A stretch of 64,000 nucleotides of DNA from Cyanophora paradoxa (GCA_004431415.1 QPMI01000483.1:310001-374000); one strand, 5' to 3'; positions 47,755 through 59,593 are shown, counted from the stretch's first letter. The notes: generated by a model from the sequence alone, not told the origin. Translations and numbers: made by a program.

Positions 47755-50700
47755 ATGCCAGTGCCAGCAGGCGCCGCTGCGCCTGTGGCTGCTAAGGCTG
47801 CCGGAGCAGGAGCTCTGATCAGCTCGCCCTCAAAGATCAAGAAGAAGGCGGACGCTGCGCTTGAGCGTGAGGCAGCGACTGCCCGGTCGCACGGGCCCAG
47901 GCGGCGCTCGATAGCGCCAGACGCCGCGCCAAGCGAGGAGGAGATCCTCGAGCATGCCCGCTTCCTTGGTGCGGCCCGCCCGTCGCCCCACCCCGCCCCG
48001 CCCCGCCCCGCCCCGTCCGAGCGCCAGCAGGGATCGACCCCGCGGAGGAGGCGGAGCTGCTGTGGATCGCACGGGACGCCCTGACGGCGCCCGTGCCGGA
48101 TGGCTGGATCGAGCTGGAGGACAAGGACGGGTTCGTGTACTACTACCACGCGGAGTCGGACGAGAGCACGCGGGCGCACCCGCTGCTCGCGCACTTCGCC
48201 GGCCTCGCTCAGAAGGTCCGTCCCCGCGCCGCCCCGGCCGCGCCCCCGAGCCCCGGCGCAGGCGCTGGAGGGCCTGCCGGACGCGAAGCGGCAGCGCGCC
48301 TTCGCGCGGCGGTGCGCCCCGCCGCCCCGCCCCGGCCCGCCCCTGCGGCGGCGCCTGAGGGGGCGCAGGCTGCTGGAGAGCAGCCCGGCGGAGGCGCTGG
48401 CGGCGCTGCGGGAGCAGGCGGGGCAGGAGATCTCCCCCGCCGACGTCGAGGCCGTCGCCAAGTTCTTCGCCGTGCGCACCCCGGCGGGCCCGCCCCCCAT
48501 CCCGCCCTTCTCGCCCCCGACCCCGCACCCCAGATCGACCCCCGCGGGGAGCCGCACCTGATGTGGCTGGCGCGGCGGGCGGCGGTGGAGCCTCTGCCCC
48601 CCGGCTGGTGCGCCCGCGGCCCGAGGGGGCGGGGCTGGGGCGGGGCCGCGGGGCTCACCGGGGGGCAGGGAGGAGCAGCAGGACGGGGAGGGCCCGCTGT
48701 ACCGGGAGAGGCGCACGGGGCGGACGACGCGGCAGCACCCCTCCCTGCACCGCCTCGCCGCCAAGGTCGAGCGCTACCGGCCCCTGCGGCGCGCCCCGCC
48801 GGCCACCTCCCCGGCCCTCGACTCGGACCGGGAGGAGTACGGTCAGCCGGCCCCGCCGCGCCCCCCGCCGGCCCCGCCGCGCCGGCCTCCGACGCGGCAC
48901 GCAGCGCGGGCGATGGAGATCGCGCCCTGGGTGCCCTTTCTCGAGCGCGGGGAGGGCCTGGCCGCCGCCCCGCGCCCCTTCTGGCACAACTTCGCCAGCG
49001 GGGCGCGCACCCGCGAGGCGCCGGACCCCGCCGCCCGCCGCCTCGCCGCCTCGCGCATCGCCGCGGCGGCGCGGGGGCGTGCGGCGCGGCGGCGGGCGGC
49101 GGCGCTGCGGGAGGAGCGGGAGCACGGCGAGGCCCGCCGCGCCGCCACCCGCATCGGCCCGCCCCGCCCTGCTTCGCTCTGCCCCGCCGAGCAGCTCCAG
49201 CCTGACGCCCGCGCAGAGGCGGCGTGGAGGGGGTACGCGGCGCGGGTCGTGCTGCAGCACCGGCGGCTGGTGACGTCGGCGGCGCGGGAGGAGCTCGCGG
49301 CGGCGGCCGTGCAGGCGGCGTGGCGCGGCCTCCGCGCGCGGCGGGCGTTCCGCGTGGAGCGGCGGCGGGGGCCGGCGGCGCTGGCGATCCAGTGCGCGTG
49401 GCGGCGGCGGCGGGCGCGGCGGCGGCGGCGGGCGCTGGCGAGCGAGCCGCCGAAGAGCACGCGACGGTCGCGGCGGGGCGAGGAGGGGCCCACCGAGGCC
49501 GACGTCGAGGAGTACGCCGGCTTCCTCGGTCCGCCCCGCCCCCGCCCCGGCCCGGCCCGGCCCGCCCCGTCCTGCCCGCGCGGCGCCGACGGGCGGCGGC
49601 AGGGATCGACCCGAAGGGCGAGGCGGAGCTGCTGTGGATCGCGCGGGAGGCGCTCACGGCGCCCGTGCCCGAGGGCTGGGCGGAGCTCGAGGACCGCGAC
49701 GGGTGCGCCCCCGCAGGCCGCGCGCCCCGAGTGCGGGGCCGACGAGGAGGCCGGGGGGCCGGGGGCAGGTTCGTGTACTACTACCACGCGGAGACGGACG
49801 AGAGCACTCGGACGCACCCGCTCCACGAGCACTACCGCGAGACCGCCCGCCGCGTCCGCCCCGCCCCGCTCGCCCGCCCCGCGGCGGGCGGGCCGACGGG
49901 CGGGCGGCAGGCGCTGGAGGCGCTGCCGGACGCGCGGCGGCAGCGTGCCTTCGCGCGGCGGCTGCTGGAGAGCTCGCCGCGGAGCATGGCGCGCGCCCTC
50001 CGCGAGGAGGCGGCCGGCGAGCACGTCTCCCCCGCCGACGTCGGTGCCCGCCCCGCCCCGCCGCCCGCCCCGTCGCCGCCCGAGAGAGCTCACCCGCCCC
50101 GCCAGCGCTCGTCTGCGACTACTTCGGGGTGCCCGCCTCGCCTCCTCCCCGGCGGGGGGCCGGCGGCTGACGTGGCGGCAGATCGACGTGCACAGAGACG
50201 TGCACCTGGTGTGGCTGGCGCGGCGGGCGGCGGTGGAGCCGCTGCCGCCGGGCTGGGAGGAGGTGCAGGACGAGCGGGGCGCCCACTACCTCGAGCGCCG
50301 CACGGGCAAGGCCACCCGCCAGCACCCCGCCCTCCGCCGCTACACCGAGAAGGCCCGCCCGGCCGCCTCCCTCAGCTCGCCGCGCCGCCGCCGCCCCCCG
50401 CTCGCCGGCTCACGCGCCGCCTCAGGTGGCGCGGTACCGGCCGCTCGCGCGGATGCCCGGGGCAGAGGCGGGCGCCCGGGACCCCCTCGACTCCGACCGC
50501 CACCACTACGGTCCCCGCCCCTCCCCGCCCCCGGCCCCGCTCTGCCGCGCCGGCTGACGGGGCGCGGGGCCGGCAGTGCGGGCAATGGAGATCGCCCCGT
50601 GGGTGCCCTTCGCGGAGGGCCGGAGCCCGCTGGGCGGCCCCGCGCGCACCTACCACCTCAACTTCGTGACGGGCGCCCGCACGTACGCCCCCGTCGAGCC

Positions 50701-53480
50701 GGCCGCCCGCCGCGCCGCCGCCTCCGTCATCGGCGCCGCGTACCGCCGCCTCCGCGTGGCGCGCGCCTCGGCGGCGCTGCTCGAGGCGCGCCGCGCGGAG
50801 CGGCGGGCGGCGGCCGCCGGCGTGCTGGCGGCCGCGTGGCGCGCCTTCGCGGCCCGCGCGGCGCTGCGCATGGCGCGCCTGCTCGCCGCCGCCGCCCGCG
50901 AGGAGCGCGCCGTCGCCGCCGTGCAGGCGGCGTGGCGGGCGCGGGCGGCGCGCGGGAGAGGGCGGCGCTGCGGCGGCGGGCCGGGGCGGCGCTGGCGATC
51001 CAGTGCGCGTGGCGGGGGGCGGCGGGCGGGAGGCGCGGGGGCGGCGCGTGGAGGAGCTGGCGATGGCGGCGCTGCGGCGGGCGGACGCGGAGGAGCCGTG
51101 GGGCCCGCGGGTGCCGCGGCGCCCCGAGGGGGAGGAGGAGTGGCCGTGCGGGGAGGACGTGGAGACGTACGCGCGCTACATGGGCATCGACCCGGCGGGG
51201 GAGGCGAGCCTGCTGTGGATCCCCCGGGACGCCCTGCTGGCGATCATGGTCCCTGAGGGCTGGAGCGAGCACGAGGACCGCGACGGCTGCGGCTTCTTCT
51301 ACCACCGCACCGCCGACGTGGCCCGCCGCACCCACCCCCTCCACGACTTCTACCTCTCCCAGGCAGGCCCCTCCCGCCCCGCCCCGCCGCGCCCGGCCGC
51401 GCGCCGCGCCTGACGGGCGGCGCAGGCGGCGCGGTGGCGGGCCTCGGCGGTGGTGGTGCAGGCGGCGTGGCGGGCGGCGGCGGCGCGGCGGGCGCTGCCG
51501 CGGTTGCTGCTGGAGCGGCCCCTCTGGCTCGCCGCCCGCTCCATCCAGGCCTGCTGGCGCCGCCGCGCGCCCCGCGCCGCCCTCCGCGCCGCCCGCCGCC
51601 GCCTCGCCGCCGCCGCCCTCCTCCAGGCCGCCGTCCGCGCCCGCGCCGCCCGCCGCCTCGCCGTGCGCCGCCCCCGGCCCCGCCCCTTCACGTCCGTCCC
51701 CCCTGCAGCCGACGCCGAGCGCGCCCTCCGCAGCGCGTGCGGCGGGGCGCGGCGCTGCGGCTGCAGGCGGCGGCGCGGCGCGCGCTGGCGCGGGGCGGCG
51801 GGCGGCGCTGGGGCGAGAGGCGGCGCTGGGCGGGGCGGCGGGGCGGGTGCAGGCGGCGTGGCGGCGACGTGCGGCGCGGCTGCAGCTCGCCTCGCCCGCG
51901 ACGAGCTCCTCTGCCGCGTCCGCGTCCCCGCCCCGCCCGCCCCGCCCCGTCCCGCCCCCGACCCCGCCCCGCAGCGGGAGGAGGCCTGCGCGGCGCTGCT
52001 GCAGGCCGCCGCCCGCGCCCTCTTCGCCCGCCGCGTGCGCCCCGCCCCGCCCGCCCGCCTCCCGCGCGGCGGGGCGGGCGCGACGGGCGCGCAGCGGCGG
52101 CCGAGCTGCTGGCGGCCGCCCGCCTCCGCTCCGCCCTCCTGCTCCAGGCCCGCCCCCTCGCCCCCGCCTCCTCCTCCCGCGCCCCTGACTCTGGGCCGGC
52201 AGCGGCGTGGCGCGGCGCGCGCGCGCGGCGGCCATTCGTGGGGGAGCGCGGCGCCCGCGCCGCCGCCCGCGCCGAGCGGGTGCGCTGGCCCCTCGCTCCT
52301 CCCCCGCCCTCGCCCGCGCCAGCGGCGGCGCTGAGGGCGCGCAGGCGGCGGAGGTGGTGCAGGCGTGCGCGCGGCGGGCCCTCGCGCGCCGCCGCCGCGC
52401 GGGCGAGCTGCTGGCCCGGCGGCGGGCGGCGGAGCGGGCGGCGGCGCTGCGCATCCAGGCGGCGGCGCGCTCCGCGCTGGCGCGCTTCAAGGTGCGCCGC
52501 CGCGCGGGGCGGGGCGGGGCGGGCGGGCGGGGCGTGAGGGGTGCGGGGGCGGCAGCTGTGGCGCGGGGTGGAGGCGCAGGTCCTCTCCGAAGTCGCCCTC
52601 CTCCTCCAGGCCCGCCCCCCGCCCCGGCCCCGCCCGCCCCGCCCCGGCCCTCACGCCCCCGCCGCAGCGCTTCGCCCGCTCCGCCCTCGCCCGCCTCCGC
52701 CTCCGCCGCCACCGCGCCGCCCGCGCCATCCAGGTTCCGCCCCCGCCCGCCCGTAGCCGTCGCCTCGCCGCCCCCGGCCCGAGCGGCGCTGGCGCAGGCG
52801 CTGGCGCGGCGCGCGGCGGCGCGGGCGGAGCGGCGCGCCCTCGCGGCGGCACCCCGCTCCCGCCGGCCCTCGCTGCTGCCCCGGCCCTCCTCCGCCCCGC
52901 CCCGCCCACGCCTGGGACACCCCCTCCCTCCGCTCGTCCCCCGGGAGCACGCCTCGTCCCTGTACCCCTGTCGAGGGGTACGCCTCGCTGGGCCGCTCGT
53001 GGTCCGAGGCGGCCTCGCTCCCGGGGCGGCCCCCGCGCGCCGCCTGCCGCAGGTCCGGCCCCGCACCTCCCCCGGCCCCAAGCCGCCGGCCCCGCCTCGG
53101 GCGACGCCTGGTCGACGCCCCTCCGCTCCGCCGCCCCCGGGCGCCCAAGGTTGCGGGGAGTCCCGCCTGGGGGTGCGCCCCAAGTCCTCCGCCCCGGCCC
53201 GGCCCGCCCCGGCGCCGCTCGTGCACGCGCAGGCGGCGGGCCGTGGTCGGGGGCGGCGGTGGCGACGGCGGTCTCGCGGCTCTTCGGCGACTTCCCCGCG
53301 GCGGGGTCGGCGGCGCGCGCCCTGCGCGAGCCCCGCCGCCGCCTCGCAGCCTCCCTGCGCCACGAGGCCGCCCCGCAGCTCGCCCCCGGCCCCACCTGGC
53401 TCCACGACTACGGCTACCTCAGCCCCGCCGCCCGGCCCCGCAGCGCCGGGCCTGTCCCTCTCGTCCGCCCACTCGCCTAA
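47755..53480 (+). CDS. Repetitive WW/IQ-motif protein with CEP164-like modules
   Basis: ATG at 47,755 (MPVPAGAAAPVAAKAAG). A module occurs three times, beginning near 47,935, 49,497 and 51,155. It starts EEEILEHARFLG, DVEEYAGFLG or DVETYARYMG, then GID-x-x-x-EAELLWIAR, then a WW-like unit (VPDGWIELEDKDGFVYYYHA, VPEGWAELEDRDG, VPEGWSEHEDRDG). Modules 1 and 2 continue with a helical RQRAFARR/LLESSP unit, a second WW-like unit (VEPLPPGW, then RTGK-TRQHP) and MEIAPWVPF. The start of the module resembles the CEP164 N-terminal WW region. IQ-like helices follow (VQAAWRGLRARRAF, AIQCAWRRRRARRR, SIQACWRRRAPRAAL), and an Arg/Ala-rich tail ends at the TAA at 53,480. I infer a calmodulin/centrin-binding basal-body or axonemal scaffold. 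Exon edges in the Arg/Ala-rich half are uncertain. Confidence 0.7.
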
Positions 53481-53565
53481 GAGTGGCACTAGCTGTACAG
53501 CTAGAAAAAACACGTGCGGCGCGTACACGTCACACAGCTGGCCATGGGAACGCCCGCGCGGCCGC

Positions 53566-53710
53566 TGTTGCCACTCCACTACGTACCCTTTTGCACCACG
53601 TAGCAGAATCGAGTTGGACGGGCCTATTACATGATTGCCGGGGCCCCGTGCCCAAATCCGCTTTGGGCACGTCGGGGCTAGGGCGCGTCGTGCCCAAAGG
53701 CCTGGGCACG
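53566..53710 (+). repeat. Left terminal inverted repeat of transposon
   Basis: 145 bases, identical to the reverse complement of 59,191-59,335 except for one C/T difference near its inner end. Contains two internal palindromes with arms CGTGCCCAAA/TTTGGGCACG (53,647-53,671) and CGTGCCCA/TGGGCACG (53,689-53,710). Confidence 0.93.
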
Positions 53711-53973
53711 GCGGGTAGAGCAGCGTCGTGCCCAAGTCGTGCCCCGCGATGGCGGGAGAGCAGCCTGGCAGCGCGGCAGGCGGGGGCGTGCAGGCTCCAA
53801 CTATGTGGTCGTTCTGTGTGTACTTGCATAGCGAAGTTGGCAATCCAGCGGAGTGCTTGCCGACGATGGGCAACATGGTCCCAGCACCAAAGTAGTGCAG
53901 CCCGACCTGGCGCACTACGGCCTGGTGCGCTAGCTAACGTGAACGATATCCCGCGCCTGATGTCTCCTGCAGG

Positions 53974-56090
53974 GCCTCCCACCGGCCGGCCCTGCAGCTC
54001 CCGCAGCGCTAGCAGCGGTAGCGCCTCGCGCCCCCACGGCCGCATCCAGCGCGGGCAGCGCCGCCGGGAGCGGTGATGAGGATGACGGGCTGGAGCAGTA
54101 TGAGCGCTTCCTCAGTCTGGACACGGATGGCATCTTCGGCGGGATCAGCGCTGACCAAGCGAAAGACCAGGTACATGATCCGGGCACGATCCGGGCACGT
54201 ACGGGGCACGTCTGAGCACGGGCCGTGCACGCAGATCTTTGGAAAGGGCGCGCGAGCGAACATCAAGAACCTGAACCGATTCCTTGCCGCCCCGTTTCGT
54301 CTGCACTACGGGGAAGCTGACGGCCTGAGCAAGGTGAGAGGACAGAACACGCTGGTCATTGCAGACATGGAAGACGCGTGAGTGGCTGCGTTCTTTTGGA
54401 AGCAGCACAAGAGCAGCGCAAACCTTGCCTCGCAGGTTGGCCGTCCTCCTGGACAGGACGGTGGAGACCTCAAGCATCCCAGCGAAGATCAAAGAGAAGT
54501 GCACGGAACGGATGAAACAGCGGCTCCAGACCCTCAACCCGTACGAGAAGACCCGAGCACTGCTGGAGGTCAACAGGATCTACAGGACATGGACGATGAT
54601 CATGTCAGTCGACAACATCCCGTTCCTTCCGAAGTGCGCCCTTGCCGCTCTCTTTCTCTTTCTCTTTCTCCCTCTTTCTCCCGCCATGGACGCTAAGCCT
54701 CGCCGCAGGCCTGACGTGGAGCCGCCATGGGAAACGAACCTGGCGACAGTGAAGGAGAAGGCGGCCAGGTCGGGCATAACACACCAGAGCCGGGTTCACG
54801 CTGCGAAGCGAAGAGACGACGAGAACTCCGATGGAGGAGGCGGCGCTGCAACCGAGCATCCGAAGAAGGCGACCAAGAAGGCGCCAGCGGAGAAGAAGGC
54901 CGCTACGGAGAAGACGAACCGGGCGCGGAAGCACGAGGAGGCGGAGGACGAGAACGCGGCGGAGGCCGCCGTGACCGGAGCACGTTTGGGCACGGCGCGG
55001 GCACATTTGGGCACGACGCGGGCACGTCCACAGTCGTCGGGCACGGCTGGGGCACGTAATGGGGCACCACGTGCTGAGAAATCGGTGAGCTTTCATGAGG
55101 ACGTGCTCGAGACGCCCCACGCCCGCTGTCACATTCCAGACACTCATGCAAACCCGGCGCAGGCTACGGGTGGGCAGAACGCAGAGGACTCAGTGAAGAA
55201 GAAGAAGAAGAAGAAGAAGAGGACGCCGGCGCCGAAGGACACTGAGGAAGAGCTGGAGACAGAGATTGAACCGCAACTGTCGAAGAAGCCCAGGGCAGCG
55301 AGCGTGAAGGAGCACACGTCGGCGTCGTCGTCGTCGAAGGTGGCTGCCCGCGCCGTCCAACGTGTGCATCTCTCCCCCACCTGACGTTCACTGAAGGCAG
55401 CATCTGGCCCGGAGAAGAAGGCGGCGAAGGGAAAGGACCCGGAGCACTCAGGCAAGGCTCAGGAGCAATCTTCGCACAGGGGGCCCAAGCATGCGCCCTC
55501 GCGCGACGACGAAGCCAGCACTCAGGCTCCCCCGTGCGTTCCCGTGCTTGGGCACGGTCTGGGTACTATTTGGGCATGTCGCGTCCTTGGTCGTGCTGCA
55601 CTCTCGTGCCCAAACGTGCCCCAATCGTGCCCCAACGTGCCCCATGGTTCTCCCGACGAAATCTGATTCCGGAGCGTCGCTGTTGCAGGCGAGAGAAGGG
55701 GAGGCACTACGACTTCAACACGATGGACCCTACAGGGTGCTTTCTTCGGTCCGCCGTGCCTTCTTTCTGCCCGACTGACATGTCAGACGCAGAAAAACGT
55801 GGCGGGATCGGTTCCCCCCTGTAGAGATCGTCCCAGCCTTGCGGGCAAGCCGGAGCCCAGAGGGCGACATTCTGTACATGATCGACGTGTACACCGGCCG
55901 GTACGGGGGCCCCGTCGACCTGGTCGACGATTCCCGCGGCACCACGCAGTCTCTCTTCATCTGCATTGATAGTGTTGCTCTATTAGGGTTTTTGCAGCGT
56001 ATCTTCCTTAGAATTGGGTCGTGCACTGGTCGTGCCCGGCTCGTGCCCAAACATGCCCAAATGTGCCCCGTCATGCCCAAACCGACTTGA
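53974..56090 (+). CDS. Transposon-encoded protein of unknown function
   Basis: Spliced gene inside the element; the start is uncertain because the first recognisable exon follows a CTCCTGCAG acceptor. Seen: an Ala/Pro-rich lead, GDEDDGLEQYERFLSLDTDG, then ANIKNLNRFLAAPFRLHYGE, TLVIADMEDA and ERMKQRLQTLNPYEKTRALL. A long Lys/Glu/Ala-rich basic stretch (54,700-55,470) follows, including a run of Lys codons at 55,194. A final part reads ILYMIDVYTGRYGGPVDLVD. Introns near 54,180, 55,000 and 55,560 are filled with GGGCACG/CGTGCCC motifs. No family recognised; in elements of this type it could be a DNA-binding accessory or capture protein. Confidence 0.5.
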
Positions 56091-56570
56091 TCCTGAATTT
56101 AGCAGTGATTGACGTCGCGGAGCACGATTGCGCATTGAACTGCACATTTGCCATGTGAACTTAACAGTATTGATATTTTACAACGTTTTGATGAAGAAAG
56201 GCGATGCGAAGAACTTCAGCATGACATGTTCCGCGTCGCTCAGAAGTCTGACCATCGGACTCGCATCATGATGTGAAGCCAAGGGTCATGAACTCATGAT
56301 GAGGCCTCGAAGACCTGAAGCAGTTCCGACCCGTCCGAGAGGCCGCACAAGTTGAATTTGAGAATGCTGAAGCCTTGTTTAACTCGTATTCATGAAGCTT
56401 CATGGTTCGCTCCCTCTTTACCGGTTTCTGCTACTTGCTCGTGCCCACGTCATGCCCAATCGTGCCCAAGTACGTGCCCAGACGAAGTTCGGACATGCTC
56501 AAGGAGGGCACGACTCGGAAACTCTTTCACAACGAAAGGCTATTCCAAAATCGATCGTAAACTGGCTGCA
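56091..56570. other. Spacer between the two convergent transposon genes
   Basis: AT-rich DNA with another cluster of GTGCCCA motifs at about 56,440-56,490. No gene recognised. Presumably holds the 3' UTRs of both element genes. Confidence 0.45.
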
Positions 56571-59140
56571 CTACTTGGCATTAGAGGGGCCCGCCTCAGC
56601 CTCAGGCTCGGCGGGGCCAGCCGCGGCCTCTGCCGCGGCAGCGGCCTCCTTCTCGGCGCTCTTCTGTACTTTCTTCCAAGGTTTCTGGATGCAAGAGCGG
56701 TTCTTGCACGCGTCCCTCCCCGACTTCTTGTGGCACTTTGACGAGCAGATGATGTCTTCGTACTTGCAAATGCACTTCTTGTTCGTGCAGCCAGTCGTGC
56801 AGTTGCAGATCTTGCTCGGCCTGTCGATTTCGATGGCGCACCAGTCAAAGAACGCTTTTCTGCCAGGCAAGACATGGCAGTCAGAGCGCTGAGAAAGAAT
56901 GCTGGAGGAAGACGGACCTGAGGGTTACAGGTTCGGTGCTGGCGGCGGTGATGCTCTCGATGAGATGCTTGAACCCGGCAAAGCCGCCGGTCTCGCCTGG
57001 AGGGGCAGGATGCCGCATAGAGCACACTTCGTCGGCCTGGAAGAGGCGGGGCTGAGAGTCGTCATCGTTGCGCTGGACTATACCGGCAGCAGTCTTGAGG
57101 ATGTACTTGTTGAAGCCCGTGCCGACCGCAGCAATGACCGCGTGCACCATTGCGGGCATGCGGGCCTCGTCCAGGGCACGCGGATCGCAGTCCTTCACGC
57201 TGATGGATACCAGCTGCGCGCCCAACGTGAGCTCCATTGTCGTGTCCAAATGGTGCTCAAAACCATACCCAAACGTGCCTCGCGGGGCACGTTTGAGTAT
57301 GATTTGGGCACGTCGGAGCATGGGGTTTGGGCATGACAGAGACGCACGTCGCCGACTGCAAGGTTGGCGATCTCCCCGGCTCTCTTGCGGGCGAAGTCAA
57401 TCATCCTGTTCCTGTACGCCGAGAGACGATCGTTCAGGACCCCTACGTAAGCCTTGTACTTCTCGTGCTCCTTCTGCGGGAACAATGTCAGTGCCGACAG
57501 CCATTAACGTAAACAGGACATAGCGAACCATGAAAGCGATCGGCATCCCCTCGATGGTGCCACGACGGAAGCCGCCTTTGAGATGGCGCTCTGCGGAGTC
57601 CAAGTACTGCTCCGATTCCTTAGATTCCTCCTCCTCCATGTCCTTCACATACTTGTCCCAGAGGATCTGCTGCTTGTCGGTGGGCACCCAGCTGTCCCGG
57701 GCAGCTGCAGCCTCAACATCTTCGTCCGTGCCGACATCGACAGTGATTCCCGCATCCTGCACGACGGGCATGGGAGGGAGCAGCATCAAAGCGTTCAAGA
57801 AGGCCTAGGGAGGTGTGCACCTTCATGAGCTCCTGGAGCGTAGTGCCCTGCACGACCTCCCGCTCGTTGTAGACACGATCAGAGGAGGCGGGAGCCAGGT
57901 TTCCGAATCGCTCGGACGGATCTCTGTTGAACATGACCTTGAAAGGCGTCTGCTTGTGCCCCTTGGTGAAGATGGATGTGTTCATCTGCCACTGGACCTG
58001 TGCCTGGGTTGGTTGCAGGGCGCGAGCATGTCGGCACGGTCATACCGGGCCCAGGGCGGACACCCAGTCTTTCGTTCCGTTGAAGAAGCAGTACGCAGTG
58101 ACTCGGCGGCCGAGCGTCCGGTTCGCGCGCTCCACAGAACCTGCAAAACACGGTCATACCCGAACATGCTCAAACATGCTCGGCACGTGCTCAAAAAGAT
58201 CGTTGGGCACGATTGAGCATGATGTTGGGCATGTCGCGGGCATGACGCGGGCATGGCGGGGGCATGGCGAACCTTGGTGCCAGGGACGGTAAGGCGCGCC
58301 GGTGATGATCACTATCTTGCGCCCCGTCACTCGCTGCCATTGCTTGCACGTCGAGCGAACAACCTGCGTCCACTTTCAGCTGATATGACGGCCCTAGGCA
58401 GACGTCCAAATGTACCCTGTTTACGAACTCGGACCCGTTGTCGTGATGCAGCACTTGTGGGACTCCCATCACCTGGAAAATCTCGACAAGAGCCTGTGCG
58501 ACGCACCAGGCGGCCTTGAATTCCAGCGGCCTCAGGATGCTGCCTTCATGTCCCGCTCCCAGACCAGCGCGTTGTAGCGTTCCGTCTCGTCGAGTGCGCG
58601 CTCCGCGTTGGGATTCCCCTGCTCGTCCTGCATGTCCTTGTGCTTCCGGAATGGCGCTAATTCGTTGCACGCCTTTATGAACTCTTCGTACGTCCAGCGC
58701 ACGGTGTGCCGCGTGCTGGTCGTTTCCTCGCTGGGCGCTGCGCCGCCGTCCGAGCCGTCCGATTGCCGCTGGGTCGCAGCAGTTGGTGCCCTACGCTGCT
58801 CCGGAGGGACGACATACGCGCCAGGCGGCGGGCCAGCTGCTGCCGTGCTGTTCCCGCCACCATTGCTTGAACTGCTCGAAGGCCCCGCGCGTGCCTGCTG
58901 GAGCTGATCTAAGAGAGATCTAGCAAGATGCCCGCCAGGACAATGGCCGCGGTGGCCCTCCTTGTGATCGCAGTCGCAGCTCGAGAACGACGAGATCAGC
59001 TGCTCGATGTGGCAGGTACACTTGCGGCCGCACCACGCGCGACCCGCGAGCACAGCTGTCTGTAGCGCGAAGCTGCAGAAGACGCAGAACTGCAGAATCT
59101 GGCCGGCCGCCTGAATCTCCTCCGGCGACAGGCCCAACAT
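56571..59140 (-). CDS. Integrase-type transposase gene, apparently missing part of the catalytic core
   Basis: ATG at 59,140 (MLGLSPEEIQAAGQILQFCV) is followed by a Cys/His cluster (CGRKCTCH, CDCDHKEGHRGHC), a Gly/Ser-rich linker and a helical stretch ending ERYNALVWERDMKA near 58,550. The rve-type core then appears: LRPLEFKAAWCVAQALVEIF, GVPQVLHHDNGSEFVN and, after an intron near 58,150-58,260, GSVERANRTLGRR. The second Asp (HHDNG) and the Glu (SVERAN) are visible. The segment that should carry the first catalytic Asp is not found upstream, and the frame shifts there. Later exons include WVPTDKQQILWDKYVKDMEE and a C-terminal cysteine domain (CNCTTGCTNKKCICKYEDI) before the stop at 56,571. 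Probably a decayed copy. Confidence 0.72.
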
Positions 59141-59190
59141 CGCTGCAGCTGTCTGGGCTCTAACACCTGTCGTGCCCAACACAAAGCTTA

Positions 59191-59335
59191 CGTGCCCAAG
59201 CCTTTGGGCACGACGCGCCCTAGCCCCGACGTGCCCAAAGCGGATTTGGGCACGGGGCCCCGGCAATCATGTAATAGGCCCGTCCAACTCGATTCTGCTA
59301 CGTGGTGCAAAAGGGTACGTAGTGGAGTGGCAACA
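59191..59335 (-). repeat. Right terminal inverted repeat of transposon
   Basis: Inverted partner of 53,566-53,710 (144 of 145 bases the same by direct reading). Ends GGCAACA next to the GCCGC target duplication. Confidence 0.93.
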
Positions 59336-59593
59336 GCCGCTCCGAACGCGGATTGAGGGGGTAGGGGATTGACGGAGCAAATCGCGTACGCGTCGAGTTG
59401 CGGTCGCCGGTCGCCGGTCGGGCCGGGTCGATCCGACCGTCGGCACGGCGCGCGCGGAGACGATCGGCCATCGCCGACGGAGTTGGGCGTACGCCGTGAT
59501 CAGGTGCGCTCGTAGCGTGCGACGCGTGTTATCAATGCGCTAAGCTTGCTTTGGATCGCCGCGCAGCCCTGGGCGAGTTGCTGAGCGCTTCGG

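Larger units (their letters stand above)
53566..59335. mobile_element. Ginger/TDD-like DNA transposon with integrase-type gene
   Basis: 5,770 bases starting TGTTGCCACTCC and ending with its inverse. It is bounded by a 5-base direct repeat GCCGC (53,561-53,565 and 59,336-59,340), which is a target-site duplication. Terminal inverted repeats are 145 bases with one mismatch. Inside are two convergent, intron-containing genes: a plus-strand Lys/Glu-rich gene of unknown function, and a minus-strand gene with an rve integrase-type core and a cysteine-rich domain. TIRs plus a retroviral-type integrase in a cut-and-paste element of this size point to the Ginger/TDD superfamily. It sits between the WW/IQ gene and the PPR gene without breaking either. 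Confidence 0.87.

Noticed and set aside
48913-52188. 1,091-codon plus-strand open frame
   Set aside because: Only some segments match the WW/IQ modules. The rest is read-through of C-rich introns and the wrong frame, since GC-rich DNA has few stops.
50727-53915. 1,062-codon minus-strand open frame
   Set aside because: Antisense shadow of the WW/IQ gene that even runs into the transposon TIR. No domain-like sequence.
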